A program made the translations under genes and the position numbers. DNA of 57,616 nucleotides from Flavobacteriales bacterium (GTDB lineage: Bacteria > Bacteroidota > Bacteroidia > Flavobacteriales_D > Sanyastnellaceae), in NCBI GenBank assembly GCA_015665315.1, contig JADFAK010000089.1:1-57616 (forward strand). The letters are read 5' to 3'. How positions within the stretch are numbered: position 1 is the stretch's first letter; each line of letters starts with the position of its first letter. This document shows positions 35,703 to 45,295 of the stretch, piece by piece. The notes beneath the pieces are model-generated. The model made no database searches and was not told where the DNA came from. It was given only the letters and a program-made list of their open reading frames with translations.

Positions 35703-36287
35703 ATGAACTTTGATTTTGACCACGATATTGTGTTGGAAAATGAACGTGTGCTGCTCGCTCCTTTGAATGAAGATGCAAGAGATGGATTGCTGCAAATAGC
35801 GCTGAACAATCCTGCCCTCCTTCAATACTCGCCGAAAATGGTCAACACACTTTCAGAATTTGAAGCGTATTTCGATGATGCATTGCAAGCTAGGAAAAGC
35901 CAAAGTCGGTATGCGTTTTCAATTTTCGACAAAGTTGCAGGCGTCTACGTCGGAAGCACAAGTTTTGGCAGTATTTCAAACGAGAATTCAAGAATCGAAA
36001 TTGGATGGACCTGGCTCGGAAAGGCATTCCAGCGAAGTGGATTGAATCGAAATTGCAAATTCCTGCTGATGCAGTACGTGTTCGAATATCTCGAATTTGA
36101 ACGCTTGGAGCTCAAAACGGATGTTAGAAATAGTCAGTCCAGACAGGCCATAGAAGGAATTGGAGGAAAAATGGAAGGCATCCTACGCAGCCATACATTG
36201 ATGTCGGATGGCCATCGTCGAGACACCGTTTATTACAGCATACTGAAAAATGAATGGTCGGCTTTGAAGTCGGCCTATCGCAAATAA
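35703..36287 (+). CDS. GNAT family acetyltransferase (RimJ/RimL-like)
   Basis: 194 residues, cytosolic. N-terminal LENERVLLAPLNEDARDGLLQIA, central VAGVYVGSTSFGSISNENSRIEIGWTWLGKAFQRSGLNRNCK with the acetyl-CoA loop, then FERLELKTDVRNSQSRQAIEGIGGKMEG and a C-terminal RDTVYYSILKNEW. This is the typical order for N-acetyltransferases of the RimJ/RimL subfamily, which modify protein N-termini or small amines. The substrate is not assignable. A TATTTTCG box lies 13 nt upstream. It is divergent from the GH113-like gene. Confidence 0.85.
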   Translation: MNFDFDHDIVLENERVLLAPLNEDARDGLLQIALNNPALLQYSPKMVNTLSEFEAYFDDALQARKSQSRYAFSIFDKVAGVYVGSTSFGSISNENSRIEIGWTWLGKAFQRSGLNRNCKFLLMQYVFEYLEFERLELKTDVRNSQSRQAIEGIGGKMEGILRSHTLMSDGHRRDTVYYSILKNEWSALKSAYRK

Positions 36288-36331
36288 ACCGAGCCTGCGT
36301 AAATAATAAACTAATTCATATAATTCACCGT

Positions 36332-36349
36332 CTAATTGAATTAGCTTTG
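36332..36349 (+). promoter_or_regulatory. Palindrome CTAATT-g-AATTAG overlapping -7 box TAGCTTTG
   Basis: CTAATTgAATTAG (36332-36344) is a perfect 6+1+6 palindrome. Its last three bases are inside the perfect -7 box TAGCTTTG (36342-36349), 20 nt before the ATG at 36370. A further half-site CTAATTCA at 36311-36318 pairs with 36337-36344. The layout suggests a repressor site covering the promoter. Confidence 0.45.
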
Positions 36350-36369
36350 CGCCCTCAAAACAGACAAAA

Positions 36370-36822
36370 ATGAAACATCTTGAAATTCTTCCTGGCACTG
36401 GCCTAGGTGATATTCGATTCGGAATGACACGAGAAGAGGTATCTTCTATTCTTGGGGATCCTTCTGAAATTGATATGTTCTCGGATGACGAGCCAGGCAA
36501 CCAAGTAGAATCTTGGCATTATGATGAAGCTGACGTAAGTTTTGCTTTTGAAGAAGCTGAAGAATGGAGACTTACCACTATCGCTGTAAGTTCGGAAGAA
36601 TATAAAGTTGAGGATACGGCTTTGATTGGCTTGTCGAAAGAAGCAACTTTCGCGCAGCTGGAGAAAATGGGAATCGACCACAATTTCGATGAGGACTCGG
36701 GTCAAGACCTTCATTTTTCGAACGAAACGGGACTCAACTTTTGGATGGATGGAGACGTTCTTCGCGAGATCCAATGGAGCGTTGAAATCGACGATGAAGA
36801 CAAGGTTATCTGGCCTTCGTAA
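36370..36822 (+). CDS. Small acidic protein with BamE/SmpA-like motif
   Basis: 150 residues, no signal peptide. The N-terminus LPGTGLGDIRFGMTREEVSSI followed by LGDPSEID matches the opening helix pattern of BamE/SmpA/OmlA-like domains (GMTxxEVxxxLGxP), and a second, weaker copy may lie at LIGLSKEATFAQLEKMGI. Overall it is acidic and probably cytosolic. Such duplicated folds are found in proteins of unknown function. A palindrome overlaps its -7 box, so expression may be regulated. Confidence 0.5.
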   Translation: MKHLEILPGTGLGDIRFGMTREEVSSILGDPSEIDMFSDDEPGNQVESWHYDEADVSFAFEEAEEWRLTTIAVSSEEYKVEDTALIGLSKEATFAQLEKMGIDHNFDEDSGQDLHFSNETGLNFWMDGDVLREIQWSVEIDDEDKVIWPS

Positions 36823-36954
36823 GAATTATCCTTTTTACTACCTGATTTTTTTACCTTTGGAGGTGATCTGACACTGATTCAGCGTGTGCGACGTGCCTTG
36901 ACTTTTTATGTCGGAGCCAAAAGTATATCTGGAAAAAAGATTATTTAGAAGTTT

Positions 36955-37500
36955 ATGAAGAAATATGTCGCCATTCTCAGGGGAATTAACGTAAGTGGGA
37001 AGAATAAGATTAAGATGGATGATTTGGTTCAGCTCTTCGAGCAAATGGGCCATTCGAATGTTGAAACTTATATCCAAAGCGGAAATGTTCTATTCTCCAG
37101 CAAGGTCGTAGATATTCTGTATTTGCAGTCGGTAATTGAAGAGGAGATTCTCAAAAGATTTGGTTTTGAAATCCCCGTTATCGTCCTGTCCAAATTAAGA
37201 CTTGAGCGCACCTGCAAGTACAACCCGTACTTAGAATACCCCAATGTCGACATTAAATCACTTCACGCCACCTTCCTCAGAACAGAGGTCAACCACAAGC
37301 TAGTTGCCGATTTTCAGGCATACACGCACCCGACAGACGAGAATACGGTCACCAATGACTTGGTATATGTCTACTGTCCGAATGGCTATGGTAAAACGAA
37401 GTTCAACAACGGGTTTATTGAAAAGAAACTGAACGCCCAGGCTACGACGCGCAATTGGACTACGATCATGACCTTGCTGGAGATGATCAATAAGAATTAG
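36955..37500 (+). CDS. DUF1697 family protein
   Basis: 181 residues, cytosolic. The hallmark N-terminus KYVAILRGINVSGKNKIKM is followed by LVQLFEQMGHSNVETYIQSGNVLFSS, then VYCPNGYGKTKFNNGFIEKKLN and ATTRNWTTIMTLLEM. All four conserved blocks of DUF1697 are present. Function is unknown. It is probably a single-gene unit in a rightward run of small conserved genes. Confidence 0.92.
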   Translation: MKKYVAILRGINVSGKNKIKMDDLVQLFEQMGHSNVETYIQSGNVLFSSKVVDILYLQSVIEEEILKRFGFEIPVIVLSKLRLERTCKYNPYLEYPNVDIKSLHATFLRTEVNHKLVADFQAYTHPTDENTVTNDLVYVYCPNGYGKTKFNNGFIEKKLNAQATTRNWTTIMTLLEMINKN

Positions 37501-37568
37501 AATTTCTCGATTATTGCTAGATTTAGCACGCTACTTTTTCGCCTTGTTTTGCTTCCATTCCAAGCTGT

Positions 37569-37769
37569 ATGAAAAATAACATCAGTTCACTTGACCGAAT
37601 ACTCCGTATTGTGCTGGTTGTCGTGCTCACCGCGGCTTTTATTACGCGCGCGGCTGCAGGCATCTACGGAATTCTCGCTATTTCTCTCGGGTCTGTTTTA
37701 GTCTTGAGCATCGTACTCAACTGGTGCCCTATCTACGCCCTTTTCGGCATCAATTCCTGTAAAAAATAA
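37569..37769 (+). CDS. DUF2892 small membrane protein
   Basis: 66 residues with two transmembrane helices (about 13-28 and 32-52). The start SSLDRILRIVLVVVL and the end NWCPIYALFGINSCKK match DUF2892 (YgaP transmembrane domain-like), which includes the conserved WCPxY motif. Relatives are often fused to or encoded with rhodanese domains, but none is nearby. Probably an inner-membrane protein of unknown role. A clear terminator follows. Confidence 0.9.
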   Translation: MKNNISSLDRILRIVLVVVLTAAFITRAAAGIYGILAISLGSVLVLSIVLNWCPIYALFGINSCKK

Positions 37770-37793
37770 AAGGGCGTCCGATCGAACGCCCTT
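37770..37793. terminator. Bidirectional hairpin terminator
   Basis: AAGGGCGT (37770-37777) pairs with ACGCCCTT (37786-37793) around an 8-nt loop. An A-run precedes it. It separates the convergent DUF2892 and ettA genes. Confidence 0.8.
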
Positions 37794-37830
37794 CAAGTAT
37801 GAACGAGGCAATTATTCAGACGCCCGTTTC

Positions 37831-39513
37831 TTATTTCGTAAGTTTCTTGTACTTGATCCTTTGCGGACCAGCATCTCCAAGTCGTTTCTTCTTGTTCTCT
37901 TCGTATTCCGAATAAGTTCCTTCGAACCAATATACTTGAGAGTCGCCTTCAAAAGCGAGAATATGTGTACATATCCTGTCCAGGAACCAACGGTCGTGAG
38001 AAATCACCACGGCGCAACCCGCAAAGCCTTCGACACCTTCCTCCAAAGCTCGAAGCGTATTGACGTCAATATCATTGGTAGGCTCATCGAGCAAGAGCAC
38101 ATTGGCCTCCGTTTTGAGCGTCATTGCCAGGTGCAGACGATTGCGTTCACCACCTGAGAGCACCCCACATTTTTTCTGCTGATCGGAACCATTGAAATTA
38201 AATCGACTCACGTAAGCTCTTGAGTTCATCGACATATTTCCGATCTGAATAATATCGTTGCCCCCTGTGAGCACTTCGTACACAGTTTTTTCCGGATCGA
38301 TATCCGCATGTCGCTGGTCGACATAACCAATCTCGACTGTTTGCCCTATTTCAACAGTTCCCGCATCAGGCTGCTCTTCGCCCATGATCATTTTGAACAT
38401 GGTTGTCTTTCCAGCGCCATTCGGTCCGATTACTCCGACAATTCCAGCTTGCGGCAACTTGAATGACAAGTCTTCAACCAGCAGTTTGTCTCCAAAAGAC
38501 TTCTGTACGTTGGTGAAGTTGATGACCTCAGCGCCCAATCGCGGACCGTTCGGAATGGCCAACCGCACCCTGGCTTCTTTCTCTTTTGTGTCTGAGGCGA
38601 GCAGACTGTCATAATTGGACAATCGCGCTTTATTCTTGGCTCGTCGGCCTTTCGGACTCATGCGGGACCATTCTAGCTCTCGCTCCAGCTCCTTTTGTCG
38701 CTTCGACTCTGATTTATCCTCTTGCGCCATTCGCTTAGACTTTTGTTCAAGCCAAGACGTATAGTTTCCTTTCCAAGGAATGCCCTCGCCACGGTCCAAC
38801 TCCAGGATCCATCCTGAAACATTGTCCAAGAAATACCTATCGTGTGTCACACAGATTACCGTTCCCTTGTATTGCTCCAAATGCTGCTCCAACCAGTCAA
38901 CCGATTCGGCATCCAAGTGGTTGGTAGGCTCATCCAAGAGCAATACATCTGGCTGCTTCAGTAGGAGTCGGCACAAAGCCACTCGCCTTCTCTCTCCACC
39001 AGAGAGGTGCTTGATTTTCTGGTCTTCGGGCGGACAACGGAGTGCGTCCATCGCTATCTCCAATTTTGTGTCCAGTTCCCATCCATCCAAGGCCTCGATC
39101 TTATCCTGCACACTAGCTTGACGGTCCATCAGAGCCTGCATTTTATCAGGATCATTCATGATCTCCTCGTCCATGAAGGAATTGTTGATCTCCTCATATT
39201 CCTTGAGTACATCGACGATCTCCTGCGTACCCTCTTCAACTATTTCTCGAACAGTCTTCTCTTCGTCCAATTCTGGCTCTTGTGGAAGGTAACCAACCGA
39301 GTAGCCATCTTTCCACACAACGTCACCGCTTGTAGGTTCGATCAATCCAGCGATAATCTTCATCACTGTCGATTTTCCCGATCCATTCAAACCAATGATA
39401 CCGATTTTGGCACCGTAGAAGAATGAGAGATAAATATTTTTTAGGATGTCTTTTCCTTTTGGTGTGGTGTGATTCACCTTCACCATTGAAAAGATCACTT
39501 TTTCATCAGACAT
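37831..39513 (-). CDS. ettA: ABC-F protein, energy-dependent translational throttle EttA
   Basis: 560 residues from the ATG at 39513 (MSDEKVIFSM); an upstream extension of 44 codons lacks homology and is rejected. It has two ABC ATPase domains with Walker A GLNGSGKST and GPNGAGKT and signatures LSGGERRRVAL and LSGGERNRLHL. Between the Walker A and signature of domain 1 is the EttA arm, and the P-site tRNA interaction linker lies between the two domains. EttA gates the first elongation step of ribosomes according to ATP level. Length and motifs fit the family closely. The -7-like TAAATTCG lies 20 nt upstream. Confidence 0.93.
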   Translation of the reverse strand: MSDEKVIFSMVKVNHTTPKGKDILKNIYLSFFYGAKIGIIGLNGSGKSTVMKIIAGLIEPTSGDVVWKDGYSVGYLPQEPELDEEKTVREIVEEGTQEIVDVLKEYEEINNSFMDEEIMNDPDKMQALMDRQASVQDKIEALDGWELDTKLEIAMDALRCPPEDQKIKHLSGGERRRVALCRLLLKQPDVLLLDEPTNHLDAESVDWLEQHLEQYKGTVICVTHDRYFLDNVSGWILELDRGEGIPWKGNYTSWLEQKSKRMAQEDKSESKRQKELERELEWSRMSPKGRRAKNKARLSNYDSLLASDTKEKEARVRLAIPNGPRLGAEVINFTNVQKSFGDKLLVEDLSFKLPQAGIVGVIGPNGAGKTTMFKMIMGEEQPDAGTVEIGQTVEIGYVDQRHADIDPEKTVYEVLTGGNDIIQIGNMSMNSRAYVSRFNFNGSDQQKKCGVLSGGERNRLHLAMTLKTEANVLLLDEPTNDIDVNTLRALEEGVEGFAGCAVVISHDRWFLDRICTHILAFEGDSQVYWFEGTYSEYEENKKKRLGDAGPQRIKYKKLTK

Positions 39514-39696
39514 ATCAATAAGATTTAAGTGAGCGAATTTAGGGAGAACAGAGCAATTAATGGCACGTTTTGGGGGGGAGTGTTTACAAACTCTTAACTG
39601 GTTATTTAATCCGGTCAAGTCGTGGGCTGAAATTGATCTTTCCAAGCGCCCACAAGCTCGATTGAAGTAAATATTTTCTTTGAACGCAATGATGCT
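39514..39696. other. Intergenic gap, no recognised feature apart from the ettA promoter
   Basis: On the minus strand TAAATTCG, one base from the -7 consensus, lies 20 nt before the ettA ATG. A run of seven or more G at about 39581 is unusual for this DNA. I see no gene or hairpin. Confidence 0.4.
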
Positions 39697-40428
39697 TTAC
39701 TCATCTCTCTTTAGGTCTTCGCTCATTTGCCAGCTAAACAATTCAACAAATACTATACTTTGATAAATAGGATTTTCATACTCACTTGGGTCAAATTCGT
39801 TTTCAAGTCCATGGATAATGACTCCAATATCTAAATTCAAAGAGGTCGTTCGTGTTTTATAGTAGCTTTCTAGAACTGGCCAATAATTCGAACAAGCTAT
39901 CACAGCCTCTTTAAACAAGGAGTTTTCGTTAAAGCCCAATGCCTGGCGATTCTCCGCAATGGTCAAACTATCTTTCTCGGCTTGTTCGCTATCTGTGACC
40001 CCATGAAGCCTAATCATTCCTTCAGAAAAATCCTCCTCTAAAATCTCTTCAAATCCTTCGGTTTCTTCACCCCTGATGTAAATGGACTTGCGCAATCCAG
40101 ACGCCTCATAGGCCTTTAAGAGAGCCTTGTTTGACTCTTTGTTGAACTTCCAGTTTGGATTGAAAAACGAGTGTTTTTCGAGATCTTTGAAATAAGCACT
40201 AGTCTTTTCAATTGTTCCAACTTCATTTGGATAATTTGTTTTCAAAAACAGATTGAATTCCGCCACTCCACCTTTCATTACTTTTCCCTGTTCCTCTGGG
40301 AAATGATTGAAGAAGCAGGTTGCATCAGAGGCTTTACCTCGCTCGCTGATACCGCAACCGCAGAGAAGCCCAAATATGAATAGAATTGTAATAGTGAGGG
40401 TAAAAAATATTAAAGAAAGAGCCTTCAT
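39697..40428 (-). CDS. Hypothetical lipoprotein
   Basis: 243 residues. The N-terminal hydrophobic stretch ends in LLCGCG, a probable lipobox. The mature part is acidic and mostly helical, with patches such as CFFNHFPEEQGK and QALGFNENSLFKEAVIACSNYW. I do not recognise the family. It follows the YfiT-like gene on the same strand with a 45-bp gap and could be transcribed with it and dnaE. Composition is more A/T-rich than its neighbours. Confidence 0.6.
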   Translation of the reverse strand: MKALSLIFFTLTITILFIFGLLCGCGISERGKASDATCFFNHFPEEQGKVMKGGVAEFNLFLKTNYPNEVGTIEKTSAYFKDLEKHSFFNPNWKFNKESNKALLKAYEASGLRKSIYIRGEETEGFEEILEEDFSEGMIRLHGVTDSEQAEKDSLTIAENRQALGFNENSLFKEAVIACSNYWPVLESYYKTRTTSLNLDIGVIIHGLENEFDPSEYENPIYQSIVFVELFSWQMSEDLKRDE

Positions 40429-40473
40429 GTCTATATATTACGACCAGCATTTAATCTGAATACCTTTACCTGA

Positions 40474-41019
40474 TTAACCAACCGACAACGCCAATCGCAC
40501 ATGCCCTAAATGGTGCCGACAATGCCAGGCGTAGGTTCCTATTGTTTCGGCCAAAGTAGTCGACACATCATTCGCTGGATGGTAAAAGGTTTTAGTTAAT
40601 TCTTCGTCGGTAAGTCGGTCCAATAAGTAAACCCAGCGACAATGCAGTGATTCGAGCAAGTCAAGGGCCATCTCGACAGGTCCCAAACTATCTGATAATT
40701 CGGCCCAGGCGCTTTCGTTGTACGGCCGAATGGTGGGGTGATTTTCTGTTAGGGCCAATTTAAACCGTGCGACGCTGTTCATGTGAGAATCGGCGCAATG
40801 ATGAACAACTTGACGGATAGTCCACCCTCCCGGTCGGTAGGTCAAATCGAGTTGGGCATCGCTCAATTCTTCGACCAAGGTTCTGACTTCACTCGAGAAA
40901 TTACGGATGTCGGCGATCCATTCTTGAAGCTGTTCTTTCGAAATATGCTTCGGTACTTTGAACTCGCCAACAGGAAATCGAAGTGCATACAATTGATCTT
41001 CACTTATTGCTGTTCCCAT
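40474..41019 (-). CDS. DinB/YfiT-family putative metal-dependent hydrolase
   Basis: 181 residues from the ATG at 41019. It has the YfiT signature: RPGGWTIRQVVHHCADSHM, then PTIRPYNESAWAEL, and a C-terminal CRHHLGHVRLAL. The three histidines (HHxxDSH and HLxH-type) form the metal site of the DinB four-helix-bundle fold. Relatives include bacillithiol/thiol transferases and hydrolases. Only 1 nt separates its ATG from the dnaE stop, so it is co-transcribed and probably translationally coupled to the polymerase gene. Why it is linked to DnaE is unknown. Confidence 0.85.
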   Translation of the reverse strand: MGTAISEDQLYALRFPVGEFKVPKHISKEQLQEWIADIRNFSSEVRTLVEELSDAQLDLTYRPGGWTIRQVVHHCADSHMNSVARFKLALTENHPTIRPYNESAWAELSDSLGPVEMALDLLESLHCRWVYLLDRLTDEELTKTFYHPANDVSTTLAETIGTYAWHCRHHLGHVRLALSVG

Positions 41020-41020
41020 T

Positions 41021-44000
41021 CTACTCGATTTTAAAGGCAATCTCTGGCATGGCTTCGAGCTGGGTAATTAGCTCTCGCGACAGATCAACACGCATTGTCT
41101 TTGACGGCATATTCAACTCGGCATCGATGCTTGATACTTTAAACCTAACCTTGCATTTGCCCTCGTGGCTGGACAATACCTCCTTTATATTCTCGGTGAA
41201 TGTTGCGTTGATATCCGATAAATTCAATTCAATCGTAAGGTGCTTTGTGAACTTATCTCGGATATCTGAAAGTAACTCTACGGTGTTGATTTTGAACTCG
41301 ATATCTGTCGGATCCTTGGCATACCTCTTTGGTTGAACGCGGCCTTTTAAGTAGATGAACCAGCCCGTGACCAGATAATCCTTGAATTTGAGGTATTCGT
41401 CGCCAAATAGGAAGAATCGAGAAGACTCATCGTAATCCTCCAAGGTGATCATGCCGAAAGGTCTACCGGTCTTGGTCATTCTATGAGCTGCTTCGGTGAT
41501 CATACCCGCTAGGGAAATCTCTTTGTTGTTGAATTGCTCGAGGTTGTTGACATTTTTGACTCCTCCGGGCGTGCAAAAGCTGTCGATTTCAAGTTTGTAA
41601 TCGTCCAAGGGATGACCCGAAATATAGATTCCGACTACTTCCTTCTCTTTGGAAAGTTTTTCCAGAGTGCCCCATTCTTCGGCCATTGGGATGGCTGGCT
41701 CTAAAATCTCCGCCGCGCTGTCGGTCCCAAAAAGTGACTGTTGCGAGGAATTCTCACTTTCCTTGTGTGCATGTCCGTAGCGAACTAAAATTTCTAAAAA
41801 GGGATTCCCCTTGGCATCGGCAGCCAAATACCTAGATCTTGAAATTTGTGAAAACTCATCGAAGGCCCCGGCGTACGCCAAACTTTCAAGCACGCGTTTA
41901 TTGGTCGTTCGGAGGTCAATTCGGCGAACGAGATCAAAGACAGACTTGAAATTTCCGTTCTTGCGCTCCTCGATCATTGAGAGAACTGCCCCTTCCCCAA
42001 CACCTTTGATAGCGGCCATTCCGCAACGAATTGCTCCCGCTTCATTCACCGCAAATTTGGCCATTGACTCATTGACACTCGGTCCCAACACCTCGATTCC
42101 CATGCGCTTGCACTCTTCCATGAAGAAAGTGAGCTGCTTGATATCGTTCATGTTGTGACTGAGCACGGCCGCCATATATTCAGCCGGATAATGCGCCTTG
42201 AGGTAGGCTGTCTGATACGCGATCCAGGCATAACAGGTCGAGTGGGACTTGTTGAAAGCGTAACTTGCAAATGCCTCCCAGTCCTTCCAAATCTTTTGTA
42301 CTGTTTCCTTTTTGTGTCCGTTGGCCAAACAACCCTCAACGAATTTTGGGAAGAGCTCGTCGATGATGCTCTTTTTCTTCTTACCCATTCCCTTTCGCAG
42401 CATGTCGGCTTCACCCTTGGTGAAATTGCCCAGCTTTTGCGAAAGGAGCATCACTTGCTCTTGGTAGACGGTAATTCCGTAAGTCTCTCCTAGGTATTCT
42501 TCGCATTCGGGTAAGTCGAATACGATTTCGTCAATTCCGTGTTTACGACGAATGAATGAAGGGATGTATTCAAGCGGACCCGGACGGTACAGGGCGTTCA
42601 TCGCGATCAAATCGGCAAAGACCGAAGGCTTTAACTCCTTCATGTATTTCTGCATTCCGGCCGACTCGTATTGGAAAATGCCCACTGTTTCTCCGCGTTG
42701 AAAAAGCTCGTAGGTGGGTAAATCGTCCAGTGGAAAATTGTCGGGATCGAGCAGAATATCGTGCTTCTCTTTGACTAGCTTGACCGTTTCTTTGATCAAG
42801 GTCAACGTTTTCAGTCCAAGGAAATCCATCTTCAACAGACCAGCAGTTTCAACTACTGAGTTGTCGAACTGGGTGCACCACATATCACTGTCTTTAGCCG
42901 TAGCTACAGGGACATAGTTGGTTATATCGCTGGGAGTAATAATCACCCCGCAAGCGTGAATTCCGGTATTTCGAACAGTCCCCTCGTTGGTCACAGCCAT
43001 TTTTATCACTTGGGCCTCTGCATCGTTGCCCTTTTGAATTTCTAGGAGAGCATTAGCTTTCACTAAATCATCAGGACTGTTTTTAAACGCCTCGGCTAAT
43101 TGCTGCTCATTGAAACCAAAGAGTTTTTTCAATTTGACATCTGGAACCAATTTGGCAATTCTATCGGTATCGGCGAGGGGCAATTCCATGACGCGTCCTG
43201 TGTCTCGAATACTCGATTTGGCGGCCATTGTACCGTAGGTAATGATCTGCGCCACTTGATTCTCACCGTATTTATCTATTACGTATTGAATCACTTTATC
43301 TCTTCCTTCATCATCGAAGTCAATATCGATATCGGGAAGTGAGATACGTTCGGGGTTCAGGAAACGCTCGAACAGCAAATCGTACTTGATAGGATCGATA
43401 TTGGTGATTTTTGTGCAATAAGCCACAGCCGATCCTGCAGCAGATCCACGGCCTGGCCCCACGGAGACTCCTCTTTCTCGGGCGACTTTGCAAAAATCCC
43501 AGACGATGAGGAAATATCCTGGATATCCTGTATTGGCGATGGTGGCCAACTCAAAATCAAGTCGTTCGCGTATCTCATCTGTAATCTCACCATAACGTTC
43601 CTCTGCCCCCACATAGGTCAAATGCCGCAAGTAGGCATTCTCACCACGCTTTCCCCCGTCTTCTTTGTCCTCGGCGTGGATAAACTGCTCTGGAATATCA
43701 AATGCTGGCAAAAGAACCTCACGGGCAAGCTTGTAACCTTCGACCTTATCCAATACTTCCTGGATGTTCAATATAGCCTTCGGCAAATCTGAAAACAGTT
43801 GCTTCATCTCGTCACTCGACTTGATGTAGTACTCGTCATTCGGGAAACCGTAGCGAAAATCTCGTCCGCGCTTACCGATGTACTTTTTCGGTTTATTGAC
43901 CGACTCAGCATCGCGAACACAAAGTAAAACGTCGTGCGCTTCGGCGTCCTTTCTCTTGCTGTAGTAACTGTTATTCGCCGCAACATACTTGACATCGTGC

Positions 44001-45295
44001 TTCTGAGCCAACTTTAGCAATGCGTTGTTTATGACAGCTTCTTCTTCTAAGCCATGTCGGCAAATCTCAATGTAGAAGTCACCTCCAAAATGCTCCTTCC
44101 ACCACAAGAGGCGCTCTTCAGCTTGCATTTCACCGACGTTCAGAATAAGTGAAGGCAACTCGCCCCACAGTCCGCCAGAAAGAACAATCAAATCTTCCTT
44201 GTACTTCAAAAGTAAGTCGCGGTCTATTCTAGGCACGTAGTAAAATCCATCTGTGTATGCGTGCGACGCCAATTTCGCGAGGTTGTGGTAACCGTTCTTA
44301 TTTTTCGCCAGTACGACTGTCTGGTATCCATCGTCTTTGTTCGAACGGTCCAATCTGTCCTCGCACAAGTTGAATTCACAACCAAGAATCGGCGTAATGT
44401 CTTCTCTGAGCGCAGTAGCTACAAAGTGAAAGGCCCCCATCATGTTTGCATGATCGGTTAGCGCAATGGCCGGCTGATTATTAGCCTTTGCTGTGGCAAC
44501 CAATTGATCCGTTGTACTGGATGCCTGCAAAATTGAATACTGACTATGGCAATGCAAGTGTACGAAGGTCGCCTCTTTGAGGGCTGCGAGGTCCTCGGCA
44601 TCTGTCGGCACTTGAACACGCTCAGCAACAACCTCTTCTTCCTGGGCAAAATTGGCCTTGTCCAACTTAGGTGCTTCGTATACCAGGTTCTCGGGATCCT
44701 GAATTTCAGGTGGAACGATTACGCGGTGGTTGACCAGACCAAAGAAGCAACGGGCCGTAGCATCCACGTCATACGCGGCGTCGTGCGCATCTTCGAAGGC
44801 AGTACCAAACAACTTGGTGTACAATTCGGTGAGCGTGGGCCACTTGAATTTTCCTCCACGACCACCAGGTAAGGCGCAAAACTCTGTTGACTCGTCCTTC
44901 GTGTCGATGGCTTTCAGATCATGCATGACCGTAGTCCTACCGGCCCTATGGATCTCACTGCCCATCACCCCAAGGTCAAAGCCGATATTGTGTCCGATAA
45001 CATACTTGGCCTGCGCCATGTCGGCCTCAAATGCCTCTAAAACCTCACTAATTTCCAGTCCGTCGGCCACCGCACGATCGTGTGAGATACCGTGAATTTT
45101 AGTCGCTGAGAAGGGGATCTCGAAACCATCTGGGCGAACCAGCATGTTGTTGTTGACGATGAGTTTTCCTTCATGGTCGTGAATCTGCCAAGCTATTTGG
45201 ACAAGCCTTGCGGTAGACCAAGCATCCAAATTGGTATGTTCAGCATCGCGGACTTTCGGAAATCCCGTGGTTTCGGTATCAAATATTAGAAACAT
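41021..45295 (-). CDS. dnaE: DNA polymerase III subunit alpha with N-terminal proofreading exonuclease
   Basis: 1424 residues, longer than E. coli DnaE (about 1160) because of a DnaQ-like 3'-5' exonuclease domain at the N-terminus (about 1-190; FDTETTG with Asp6 and Glu8, GHNIGFDL, HDAAYDVDAT). It continues with a PHP domain (FVHLHCHSQYSILQ), the Pol III palm with PDIDIDFDDEGRD, the fingers, helix-hairpin-helix segments and a C-terminal OB region. Replicative chain elongation and proofreading sit in one polypeptide, an architecture I recall from many Bacteroidota. A plain DnaQ is not in the window. Its stop is 2 nt before the YfiT-like ATG. Confidence 0.95.
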   Translation of the reverse strand: MFLIFDTETTGFPKVRDAEHTNLDAWSTARLVQIAWQIHDHEGKLIVNNNMLVRPDGFEIPFSATKIHGISHDRAVADGLEISEVLEAFEADMAQAKYVIGHNIGFDLGVMGSEIHRAGRTTVMHDLKAIDTKDESTEFCALPGGRGGKFKWPTLTELYTKLFGTAFEDAHDAAYDVDATARCFFGLVNHRVIVPPEIQDPENLVYEAPKLDKANFAQEEEVVAERVQVPTDAEDLAALKEATFVHLHCHSQYSILQASSTTDQLVATAKANNQPAIALTDHANMMGAFHFVATALREDITPILGCEFNLCEDRLDRSNKDDGYQTVVLAKNKNGYHNLAKLASHAYTDGFYYVPRIDRDLLLKYKEDLIVLSGGLWGELPSLILNVGEMQAEERLLWWKEHFGGDFYIEICRHGLEEEAVINNALLKLAQKHDVKYVAANNSYYSKRKDAEAHDVLLCVRDAESVNKPKKYIGKRGRDFRYGFPNDEYYIKSSDEMKQLFSDLPKAILNIQEVLDKVEGYKLAREVLLPAFDIPEQFIHAEDKEDGGKRGENAYLRHLTYVGAEERYGEITDEIRERLDFELATIANTGYPGYFLIVWDFCKVARERGVSVGPGRGSAAGSAVAYCTKITNIDPIKYDLLFERFLNPERISLPDIDIDFDDEGRDKVIQYVIDKYGENQVAQIITYGTMAAKSSIRDTGRVMELPLADTDRIAKLVPDVKLKKLFGFNEQQLAEAFKNSPDDLVKANALLEIQKGNDAEAQVIKMAVTNEGTVRNTGIHACGVIITPSDITNYVPVATAKDSDMWCTQFDNSVVETAGLLKMDFLGLKTLTLIKETVKLVKEKHDILLDPDNFPLDDLPTYELFQRGETVGIFQYESAGMQKYMKELKPSVFADLIAMNALYRPGPLEYIPSFIRRKHGIDEIVFDLPECEEYLGETYGITVYQEQVMLLSQKLGNFTKGEADMLRKGMGKKKKSIIDELFPKFVEGCLANGHKKETVQKIWKDWEAFASYAFNKSHSTCYAWIAYQTAYLKAHYPAEYMAAVLSHNMNDIKQLTFFMEECKRMGIEVLGPSVNESMAKFAVNEAGAIRCGMAAIKGVGEGAVLSMIEERKNGNFKSVFDLVRRIDLRTTNKRVLESLAYAGAFDEFSQISRSRYLAADAKGNPFLEILVRYGHAHKESENSSQQSLFGTDSAAEILEPAIPMAEEWGTLEKLSKEKEVVGIYISGHPLDDYKLEIDSFCTPGGVKNVNNLEQFNNKEISLAGMITEAAHRMTKTGRPFGMITLEDYDESSRFFLFGDEYLKFKDYLVTGWFIYLKGRVQPKRYAKDPTDIEFKINTVELLSDIRDKFTKHLTIELNLSDINATFTENIKEVLSSHEGKCKVRFKVSSIDAELNMPSKTMRVDLSRELITQLEAMPEIAFKIE

